Assembly: GCA_013202335.1 (NCBI GenBank) | Contig: JABMQR010000191.1 | Location: 1-30,534, forward strand | Direction: 5' to 3' | DNA: 30,534 nucleotides | From: Bacteroidota bacterium | GTDB lineage: Bacteria; Spirochaetota; Spirochaetia; JABMQR01 | Shown: piece after piece, positions 23,776-30,534 of the stretch | How positions within the stretch are numbered: position 1 is the first letter of the stretch | Layout of the letters: each line of letters begins with the position of its first letter | Notes under the pieces: generated by a model | The model's database searches: none | What the model was told of the DNA's origin: nothing | The model's input: only the letters and a program-made list of their open reading frames with translations | Translations under genes and position numbers: made by a program

Positions 23776-25611
23776 AACTAGTGCCTGACAGAAAAGCAAA
23801 TAAGCCCTTGTAAGGCAAGTAAATACACTTCAAATATTCCTGCGAAGTTTACCATGAAATCACGGTTTAGTCTATACAAACCATCTCTCCTGTAGTATAA
23901 TTACTTGTAATATATAGAGATGTATATTTCTGCAATCTTGAATAGTAAAAACTTCGGGGGACTACATGAGAGCAATCCTGGACGGACAGATACAACTTGG
24001 TCGGGTACCTATCGCCGATATACCATTTGATCCAAAATCGCGTGATGAAATTCCTCACTTGTTAAAAGGACTTCAATATATCTATTGTACCCCTGAAATA
24101 CGGAAAAAAGTGTTCAAAGTACTGAAGAAAATGGTTCCATTGGGTACGGACACCAAGAACGGGCGCCCCGGGATGGATCTCTGGAAAATCCTTGTGTTAG
24201 GTACCGTACGGCTTAACTGCAACTGGGACTATGACAAGCTCAAAAATATGGCAGACAATCATCGTTCAATACGGCTCATGATGGAAATAGGTACGTATGA
24301 AGATACTGTTACGTTTAATCTGCAAACGCTCAAGGATAATGTAGGACTCTTAACTCCTGAACTATTGGATGAGATAAACCGGATTGTCGTGGCCAGTGGT
24401 CATGATCTTGTTAAAAAAAAACGGAAGAACTCAAAGCGCGATGTGATTCCTTCGTGGTAGAGACCGATGTACATTATCCGACTGACAGTAACTTACTCTT
24501 TGATGCGATAAGGAAAGTGATTTCATATAGTGTTAAGCTGTGTATAGAGGCAGGGCGGAGTGACTTTCGGCAATCCAAGCACAATATGAAGAAAGTAAAG
24601 CGGTCTTTTAATTATGTCAGAAGGTTACACTATTCGAAAAGCAAAAACGAAAAGAAAAAGCAGGCACAAAAGCTGAAGATAGAGAATGCCTATAGCGAGT
24701 ACACGGATATCTGTACAACGTTTATCCAGAAAGCCGAAAAAACGATTTCCTCAATTCTGCTCGGCACTGATGTAAAGACATGGGCCTATATACAGGAAAT
24801 AAGAAGATTTATGGTACACGCCAAGCGGCAGATAGATCAGATTAACCGACGTGTGTTGAAAGGAGAGAAGATTCCGTATGAAGAGAAAGTGTTTTCCCTA
24901 TTTGAAGAGCATACAGAATGGATTTCCAAAGGAAAGGCGGGGGTTCCCCAAGAATTGGGAGTTAGGGTTGCCGTTATAGAAGATCAGTATCGTTTCATCC
25001 TTAATCACAAAATAATGTATAAAACAACTGATGAAAAAGTAACCATACCTTTCATTCGAGAAACAAAAGGGCTCTATCCTGATCTGAAAAGTTGTAGTTT
25101 TGACAAAGGTTTTTACTCACCGAAGCACCGGGAGAAGCTGGAAAAGATTATTGAATTTGCCATTCTCCCGAAAAAAGGAAAGTTATCGGGAAAAGATAAA
25201 GAGAGAGAAACCGAATCACTCTTTTTACAGGAAAGGAAAAGACACCCGGGAGTTGAGTCAGCAATAAATGCACTGGAAAATCATGGTCTTGATCGTTGCC
25301 CTGATCATGGAGTCGAAGGATTTGACCGGTATATATCCCTTGCTGTGCTGGGCAGGAACTTACAAAACCTGGGGCGAATACTACAGAACCGGGAAAATAA
25401 AATCCGTAAAACCGGCTAATTCAGCGCTCACGGGTTCGAGACTGGAGATCCGCTGGATAGATGCGTCCAAAATCAATGAAAATCCTAAAAAATGTCTATT
25501 TTCTCATTATTCTTTCCTATTGGGTTCAAGTAGCGTTACGAAAAACTCTGCGTTCATGCATATTTTTGTTGATTTTGATGTAATAATCGGGTTTCCTGTA
25601 AGGCACTAGTT
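23776..25611 (+). mobile_element. ISNCY-type (IS1202-like) insertion sequence
   Basis: About 1.84 kb bounded by inverted ends: AACTAGTGCCTGACAGAAA at 23776-23794 and the complement of AACTAGTGCCTTACAGGAAA at 25592-25611. ACTAGT is itself palindromic, so it could be a target duplication rather than part of the ends, which would put the element at 23781-25606. Only the transposase is carried. Bases 25420-25591 hold no gene. Confidence 0.8.
23966..25419 (+). pseudogene. ISNCY-family transposase, split by a frameshift at a poly-A run
   Basis: The first frame (23966-24460) has the family N terminus (SRDEIPHLLKGLQYIY, NGRPGMDLWKILVLGTVRLN) up to GHDLVKKK. The second (read from 24454, but open further upstream) continues TEELKARCDSFVVETDVHYP, carrying the first catalytic Asp, then SFDKGFYS with the second Asp and HPGVESAINALE with the likely Glu. 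The break is at a run of nine A bases (24413-24421). A tenth A, or a -1 slip on A-AAA-AAA, restores a single protein of about 485 residues. Family members are usually one frame, so inactivation or a homopolymer error is more likely than programmed frameshifting. ATG follows GGGGG by five bases. Confidence 0.82.
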
Positions 25612-25647
25612 AAAAGAATAAACAATTTTTGAGGCATATAAATACTA

Positions 25648-27114
25648 CTATTCGTTTTGATTAATTATTGCTGCAGTCCTCATCATTCCTTCATACAAAG
25701 CTTCAAACCCTGCTTTTTTGGATAAGAATTTTCTGCTGTTTCGGGGTTCAAATCTCTTCACAAATTTAACGCAATTCACTGCAGCTTCGTGATAATCCTT
25801 AATATCTCCTCTTTCAACAGCTCCAATCATTGCCGCACCTAAACAAGCAGCTTCATTATCGGCAGGAATTTCAACTGCCAGTTCGGTAATATCTGCTTTC
25901 AGCTGGGACCATAAATCTGAATTGGCACCGCCCCCTGTGGAGATAATTCGATTAAAATCCATATTATTGTGATTAAGAGCTCTTATATTGCGTTCAAGCA
26001 AAAGAGCCACCCCTTCCATAACTGCATAAGCAAAATCAACATTGTCATGCCCGGAACGGATACCGTAAAAGACTCCGCTGGCATCTTTATCAAAATCCGG
26101 TGCATTAACTCCCATGATATAGGGTAGAAAAAGCATCTTGTTCGGGTATTGTCTTTGCATTATGAGGTTATCAATCTCTTGTAAAGAGAAATCCTTCATA
26201 AACCGATCCCGAAACCATTCAAGACAAAACCCACCGCTCTCTGCAACTTGTAAAAAAACATAGGAGCCTGGAAAAGGACCAAAATGAAGAGCAGCTGATT
26301 CTTCTCCGGTTAAGGGTACTTTTGCCAGTGTGGATATCCCCAGAACGGTGCCTGTTGATTCACTGATTATACCCGGTTCGATATTTCCCGTGCCGATCAT
26401 CCCGGCAAAATGATCCAGCGTTCCAATATTCAGTTCTGTATGAGCAAAAACCGGCTCAAGCGAAAGCTCCTTCAGTAATGACCCAAGACGGGTGCCGGGT
26501 TCTACCAGAGGAGGCAGCTGATCTTCCCGAATTCCGCAGGTATTAAGCATATCTGTCCAGTAACACTCTTTATGTATATCAAAATAGAAGGAAAATGTTG
26601 CAATTGATTTATCACAAACCAGCTTTCCACATAGGCGATAGGCTATGTAGTCTTTTAACAGGACATAAAACTGCGTTTTGGCAAATATGTCCGGTTCGTG
26701 ATGAGCCAGATGCAGAATTTTAGTTGCCGGCCAGGTAGGAATAATGCTCTTCTGCCCGGTAACTGCATAACAGATTTTTTCATCAAATTTCTTTGCTAAT
26801 TCAAGGCACGCAGCTTCAGAGCGTTCATCCATCCAGGAAATTGCATTACAGAGAGGTTTTCTGTTTTCCCCTAATAAAATTAAGGATTCAGCCTGTCCGG
26901 TCAGGGTGATTTCCTGTATTGGCAAACCATACTGGCTCAACTCTTTTAACAGATCAATAACAGCACTAAAATATTCATCAGCATTGAATTCAACTCTCTT
27001 ATCCTTACGAAAGTAGTCCACTTTTCGTGATTTTATTGCTATTCTCTTAACAGAATTGTCATACAGAGCGGCTTTAATATTTGTTGATCCCAGATCTATT
27101 CCTATATATGCCAT
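25648..27114 (-). CDS. FGGY-family carbohydrate kinase
   Basis: A 488-residue cytoplasmic sugar (or polyol) kinase with the ASKHA fold. The N-terminal phosphate loop reads YIGIDLGSTNIKAALYD (4-19). WMDER (94-98) is the substrate loop, D234 in GTLDHFAG is the likely catalytic base, and ISTGGGANSDLWSQLKADI is the C-terminal adenosine motif. It is most like the xylulokinase/gluconokinase-type branch, but the exact sugar cannot be told. It is the last gene of a minus-strand operon, 22 bases after the hydratase beta subunit, with AGGAG upstream. Its partners suggest the phosphorylation step in breakdown of a sugar acid or branched hydroxy acid. The shared palindrome is not found near this operon. 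Confidence 0.88.
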   Translation of the reverse strand: MAYIGIDLGSTNIKAALYDNSVKRIAIKSRKVDYFRKDKRVEFNADEYFSAVIDLLKELSQYGLPIQEITLTGQAESLILLGENRKPLCNAISWMDERSEAACLELAKKFDEKICYAVTGQKSIIPTWPATKILHLAHHEPDIFAKTQFYVLLKDYIAYRLCGKLVCDKSIATFSFYFDIHKECYWTDMLNTCGIREDQLPPLVEPGTRLGSLLKELSLEPVFAHTELNIGTLDHFAGMIGTGNIEPGIISESTGTVLGISTLAKVPLTGEESAALHFGPFPGSYVFLQVAESGGFCLEWFRDRFMKDFSLQEIDNLIMQRQYPNKMLFLPYIMGVNAPDFDKDASGVFYGIRSGHDNVDFAYAVMEGVALLLERNIRALNHNNMDFNRIISTGGGANSDLWSQLKADITELAVEIPADNEAACLGAAMIGAVERGDIKDYHEAAVNCVKFVKRFEPRNSRKFLSKKAGFEALYEGMMRTAAIINQNE

Positions 27115-27136
27115 TTTAGCTGTTACTCCTATGGTA

Positions 27137-27760
27137 TCAATACAGTTTTGTATAACGAAAATCAGTAGGTATATCTAAATCCTTATACGCATCACCAAGC
27201 CGTTCCTGCACTGCTTTATCAAGATCCTCAAATAATCTGCCGCCATGGGTATCAATATCAACCACGAACGGACCCAACTCATGCAAATTAAGCTGCCAGG
27301 GTGCTTCGATAGATCCCATTTCATCATGGAGGAACACATTTTCAATCTGAATACTTTTCACCCACAGATTCGGACTGACCGAGCGCGGTGAAAGGTGTAC
27401 ACAGCCAAGTTCCCGCATAGATCGAGCCGTTTCATCGCCCATGGTCGTTTTTCCCACAATTACTTTTAAATCCCAATCCTTTATAGTTTGTGCACCCCAT
27501 TTCTCAAACCGGATACTTGATGTGGGCATGAAGGATACCAGCTGGTATCCTCCGTCCCTCTTTAATACTATCGGGCCGACATGGATAAGTATCTCATTTA
27601 CCATAAGCTCTTCGGGAATGGGTAATCCTTCATCGAATACCGCTCGCTGAAGCTTTGACCGGCAGGTAAAGGCTTTTCCTGATACATACACAATGTCACC
27701 AATTCTTAATGCACTGATATCCTTTGGTTTTATCGGGGATTGTAAATGGTACTCTTTCAT
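27137..27760 (-). CDS. Class I fumarase / tartrate dehydratase-like beta subunit
   Basis: A 207-residue beta subunit of an iron-sulfur hydro-lyase (FumA C-terminal/TtdB family), pairing with the alpha subunit encoded just upstream. It opens with LRIGDIVYVSGKAFTCR, as the family does. Two active-site blocks depart from true fumarases: PTSSIRFEKW where P-T-T-x-x-R-M is usual, and VGKTTMGDE where G-K-G-G-M is usual. The substrate is therefore probably not fumarate or plain tartrate. The ATG lies two bases after the alpha-subunit stop, with GGAGG inside that gene. Confidence 0.85.
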   Translation of the reverse strand: MKEYHLQSPIKPKDISALRIGDIVYVSGKAFTCRSKLQRAVFDEGLPIPEELMVNEILIHVGPIVLKRDGGYQLVSFMPTSSIRFEKWGAQTIKDWDLKVIVGKTTMGDETARSMRELGCVHLSPRSVSPNLWVKSIQIENVFLHDEMGSIEAPWQLNLHELGPFVVDIDTHGGRLFEDLDKAVQERLGDAYKDLDIPTDFRYTKLY

Positions 27761-27762
27761 TT

Positions 27763-28680
27763 TCAGCGTCCTCCAAACCAGTCGGGATTTTTTTTGTATT
27801 CCATTCTGCCGTCAGCGGTCACCAGATAGGTTCCGCGCCGTGCCACAAAACAATTACAACTGATTGCAACTGCTATGCCTGCAATATGGGTATATGCATA
27901 TTCGATATTCACACTAAGTACTGATGTTTCGCCGCCAGCACCCATTGTCCCGATACCAAGACTGTTAATTGCCGTATACAGCTCCTCTTCAAGCTTTCTG
28001 AATTCAGGTTCAGGATGGTATGTATTAATTCTGCGCAGAGTTGCCGCCTCTTTGGCAAGATCCGTAGCAATATTGGCTGTACCGCCGATACCTACACCAA
28101 GAATTGATGGGGGACAAATCGCACCGGCATAGGTCGCTGCAGTAAAAGCATCGATGATAAATTTCTTAATGCCCGTCGTTCCGTCAGCAAAAGCCACCAT
28201 GCGTGATTGCGTTCCGCCAAAAACTTCCGATCCACCACCCTTTGCAACATAGGTGATCTGTACTGAATTTCCCGGTACAAATTTATAGGTGAACCAGGGA
28301 ATGTTGGTACCAATATTGTCACCTGGATCAAACCCGGTTAATGGGTGTTTCATAGTGCGCCGCAAAAAACCTTCTTCTGTAGCTTTACGAACAGCCGTTC
28401 GCGCTGATTCCTCTAAAGCCAGAATACCGCCTTCCAGAACCGCTTCATTCCCAATTTTAAAAAAGAATAGAGGCCATCCGGTATCAGGACAGGCTGGAAC
28501 ATGGTTTTCACGGGACAGGTCAAGGCTTTTAATGGTGTTTTCAAGCCCCAGTTTGGTGGAGAGATTCTTTTCTTTATCAAACGCAGCCTTAAGCGCATCG
28601 TAGACATCATCGCTGATATAGGTTGATCCTTTGACGATCGCTTTATAAATTGCTTCCTGCAGCACTGTTTGTTTCAGCAT
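27763..28680 (-). CDS. Class I fumarase / tartrate dehydratase-like alpha subunit
   Basis: A 305-residue alpha subunit carrying the [4Fe-4S] cluster of a two-subunit hydratase. Cluster cysteines are likely C64 (ACPDTG), C189 (ICPPSILGVGIGG) and C275 or C277 (ISCNC). GGTQSRM and the GIGGTANIATDLAKEA block are family-typical. The enzyme adds or removes water in an alpha-hydroxy acid and should be oxygen-sensitive, which fits an anaerobe. The start has AGAGGA. It lies between DUF4387 and the beta subunit in one operon. Confidence 0.88.
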   Translation of the reverse strand: MLKQTVLQEAIYKAIVKGSTYISDDVYDALKAAFDKEKNLSTKLGLENTIKSLDLSRENHVPACPDTGWPLFFFKIGNEAVLEGGILALEESARTAVRKATEEGFLRRTMKHPLTGFDPGDNIGTNIPWFTYKFVPGNSVQITYVAKGGGSEVFGGTQSRMVAFADGTTGIKKFIIDAFTAATYAGAICPPSILGVGIGGTANIATDLAKEAATLRRINTYHPEPEFRKLEEELYTAINSLGIGTMGAGGETSVLSVNIEYAYTHIAGIAVAISCNCFVARRGTYLVTADGRMEYKKNPDWFGGR

Positions 28681-28689
28681 ATTATCCTC

Positions 28690-29001
28690 TTATGGTATTA
28701 CTATGTTCGCCAGTTTCAAATGCTGTTGACAACCATAAATATCATCATCCTGGATATCACCGCTTATATATCTTCTGGGTATCGTGATTTTACAGGCATT
28801 AACAACCGCATAAGGAATAATGGAGACCTCTTCAGTTTTAATACCATAGAGAACAGCAATTACCGCTTGATTAACTGCACCGGAATCTAGTACATAATCA
28901 AGTTCATTTCTCGTATTGAACATGATATCAAAGGTCACATAGAGAGGGCCTGCGTTTTTTGAACGCAGAATACGGGCAATATCAATCAATTTTCTTGCCA
29001 T
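28690..29001 (-). CDS. DUF4387-domain protein
   Basis: A 103-residue soluble protein beginning ARKLIDIARILRSKNAGPLY, the signature of DUF4387, which is usually encoded next to AtuA-like (DUF1446) proteins or fused to them. No catalytic motif is visible. The start is the ATG at 29001 with a GGGGGT Shine-Dalgarno, giving a 20-base overlap with the AtuA-like gene and thus coupled translation. A longer open frame upstream is not used, since it only repeats the AtuA-like gene out of frame. Likely a small subunit or partner of the AtuA-like protein. Confidence 0.85.
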   Translation of the reverse strand: MARKLIDIARILRSKNAGPLYVTFDIMFNTRNELDYVLDSGAVNQAVIAVLYGIKTEEVSIIPYAVVNACKITIPRRYISGDIQDDDIYGCQQHLKLANIVIP

Positions 29002-30334
29002 TACGATACCCCCTATATACAATTTCGGCACACTCCATGGTTTCATCAACCTCACAAAGATGATACAGACTAAAGACATACACCTCATTCATTTTGATAT
29101 CAGAGGGAGAATAGGGAAACGCAAGATTCCCCGCTGTCGACTTGCGTCCTGCATAATCGTAATGCAGCATGCGTGCTCTGGCGACTGCACATACTGCGGC
29201 GGATATTTTTTCTGTTTTACCCACTACCTCCAGTATAATACCGATATTCCCTTCACACCCATTCTCAATATCCTGTGCAGTAACACCATATTTTCGCAGA
29301 TGAATGGAATAATCTTCTGCTGGTATATCTCCGAGATTCTGAGCTGCAAATGTTTTTACCCCAAGAAAGATCTCATCCAGATGCTCTATGGTATCATGAT
29401 CATTAATACCGGCAATGCTGATGGTTCTATATCCTACGAGCCGTGTTCCTTCCAGTTTGAGTGTTTTTTGCATATTTGACTGCATTACACTCCCGGAAAC
29501 CCGAACACTCCGGTCGTTTACCTGTTCATACTGACTGTTTTTTAGGTCAATTACCCCGTCCGGTTCATAGATATAATAGGGATTTGACTGTTCATACATG
29601 GTGTGTGCCGCAACCCGTGCTACTGTACAACGCCGGGTCAGGTTCATGGGAGTTAAGGTGAAGCTTTTCTCTTCAATTTCACCCATCAGCACATCAGATG
29701 CGCTTAGGGGTTCACAACACATACTGCCGCACTCCATAATTTTTGCCATATGAAAAGCAAGACCCGGATCGTAACCTGCACGTATCGCCGGGGCTGCAGA
29801 GATGGCTGTATCACAGAGTCTCCCGCATATTACCACATCCACTCCTGCATCAAGCGCTGCTATTACCGGCTCAATTGATAGTTGGGCTACAATTTTATTA
29901 CTTTGTTTTATGGTTTTTTCGGTTGCTTCCAACTTACCCATGGGCTGCAACTTGCCGTTTGCCAGCTTATCGAGGACATAGTCCGATGTTACATCTGAGT
30001 AAATGACCGCAGATTTATAGGTCAACTGTTCCTTTTCGACTATTTCATCAATGATAGCGCATAACCAGTCAACATGTTCCCGTGCTCCGGCCCCGCCAGC
30101 TGTACCTATAATAAAAGGTATCTTTCTTTTCACAGCTTCAGGGAGTGCAAGCTCCAGATCGCGTTTTACGGCAGTGCGATTTGTAAACGAAGTTCCGCTG
30201 CCCAGATAATAAGGTCCCGGATCAGTTGATCCGGCATCAACCCCAATTACATCCGGATTTTGCAAAAATGCATTTTTCAAGGCCTCTTCAGTATAACCGT
30301 AGCCAAGCAGACCATTAAGTACTATTACCTTCAA
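28982..30334 (-). CDS. AtuA-like protein (acyclic terpene utilisation family, DUF1446)
   Basis: A 450-residue cytoplasmic protein of the AtuA/DUF1446 family. The diagnostic N terminus reads VIGVDAGSTDPGPYYLGSG, followed by GTAGGAGAREHVDW and VVICGRLCDTAISAAPAI. AtuA belongs to a monoterpene degradation pathway in Pseudomonas, but most relatives sit with hydratases and sugar-acid genes and have no known reaction. The start is TTG with GAGGAG eight bases upstream. It is the first gene of the AtuA-DUF4387-hydratase-kinase operon, 52 bases after a ceramidase-like gene on the same strand. Confidence 0.85.
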   Translation of the reverse strand: MKVIVLNGLLGYGYTEEALKNAFLQNPDVIGVDAGSTDPGPYYLGSGTSFTNRTAVKRDLELALPEAVKRKIPFIIGTAGGAGAREHVDWLCAIIDEIVEKEQLTYKSAVIYSDVTSDYVLDKLANGKLQPMGKLEATEKTIKQSNKIVAQLSIEPVIAALDAGVDVVICGRLCDTAISAAPAIRAGYDPGLAFHMAKIMECGSMCCEPLSASDVLMGEIEEKSFTLTPMNLTRRCTVARVAAHTMYEQSNPYYIYEPDGVIDLKNSQYEQVNDRSVRVSGSVMQSNMQKTLKLEGTRLVGYRTISIAGINDHDTIEHLDEIFLGVKTFAAQNLGDIPAEDYSIHLRKYGVTAQDIENGCEGNIGIILEVVGKTEKISAAVCAVARARMLHYDYAGRKSTAGNLAFPYSPSDIKMNEVYVFSLYHLCEVDETMECAEIVYRGYRNGKKID

Positions 30335-30386
30335 AGGTTAAACTCCTCACTCTTTTCTTCAATAGAGATTTTTATTCTATCAGTAC

Positions 30387-30534
30387 TTACCAAAGCTCAT
30401 TAATTGCTTTAATAACACGTTCAACCAACTCATCACCACTCTTCGAACCAACAGTCGTTGAAGCAGGTTTTGAAGAGTAGCTGCCTCCGGCAATCGCTGC
30501 CTCTGTCGGAAGATATCCTCCCTTCCCGTTAGTC
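30387..30534 (-). CDS. C-terminal end of a ceramidase-like protein, cut by window edge
   Basis: The last 49 codons of a gene running off the right edge. The visible NGKGGYLPTEAAIAGGSYS and VGSKSGDELVERVIKAINEL resemble the end of bacterial proteins annotated as neutral/alkaline non-lysosomal ceramidase N-terminal domain proteins, where G-Y-x-P-T-E-x-A closes the fold. Many of these are not ceramidases. It is on the same strand as the AtuA operon and may belong to it. Confidence 0.55.
   Translation of the reverse strand, partial: TNGKGGYLPTEAAIAGGSYSSKPASTTVGSKSGDELVERVIKAINELW

Noticed and set aside
25425..25470. GGTTCGAGACTGG stretch suggesting a tRNA T-arm
   Set aside because: No acceptor stem, anticodon arm or D-arm can be formed around it, and it is inside the IS tail.
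1..30534. CRISPR array, prophage or plasmid origin
   Set aside because: No regularly spaced short repeats, no phage structural genes and no replication initiator or iterons were seen. The recurring palindrome is tied to promoters, not spaced as an array.

Overview
The window looks like bacterial chromosome of moderate AT content. Several features fit an anaerobic or facultative heterotroph, and a free-living spirochaete is my best guess: AraC-type YesN response regulator, Gld-type ABC remnants, uroporphyrinogen-decarboxylase-like (URO-D) paralogs in a catabolic cluster, family-5 solute transport, AtuA/DUF4387 genes, and frequent TTG starts behind strong Shine-Dalgarno (SD) sequences. No rRNA, tRNA or CRISPR was seen. 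The taxon is inference only.

Layout. 1-1227: truncated response regulator (-). 1282-2676: sulfatase 1 (-), with two predicted promoters. 2677-3232: non-coding stretch with a 16-bp inverted-repeat pair enclosing a possible 26-codon membrane peptide. 3233-6945: wreck of a gldA-gldF-gldG-DUF4340 operon (-), with gldA truncated, gldF missing, gldG frameshifted and an IS1380-like remnant at the break. 6980-8665: sulfatase 2 (-), divergent from an AGE-family sugar epimerase (8844-10028, +). 10104-15679: complete five-gene Opp/Dpp-type ABC importer (-). 15978-17048: URO-D-like protein 1 (+), convergent with a sulfatase pair (17053-19967, -). 20036-22247: internally deleted acetyl-xylan-esterase gene, URO-D-like protein 2, and two copies of a promoter-leader module, each ending in the first codons of what looks like a lost lactate permease. 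22304-23437: URO-D-like protein 3. 23776-25611: ISNCY-type insertion sequence with a frameshifted transposase. 25648-30334: a separate operon (-) of AtuA-like protein, DUF4387, two-subunit fumarase/tartrate-dehydratase-like enzyme and FGGY kinase. 30387-30534: tail of a ceramidase-like gene.

How it may work together. A palindrome close to CTTGTATACAAG recurs in the intergenic regions between 2.7 and 22.1 kb, overlapping or lying just downstream of predicted sigma-70 promoters of sulfatase 1, sulfatase 2, the epimerase, the ABC importer, the sulfatase 3/4 operon and all three URO-D-like genes. It is absent from the AtuA operon. This suggests one regulon under an unseen repressor, plausibly of the GntR family. 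None of the four sulfatases has a signal peptide and all are Cys-type, so the likely scheme is import of a sulfated oligosaccharide by the Opp-like transporter, then cytoplasmic desulfation and epimerisation. The role of the URO-D-like proteins is unknown.

The region is also decaying: at least six genes are truncated, deleted or frameshifted, two of them next to IS sequences.
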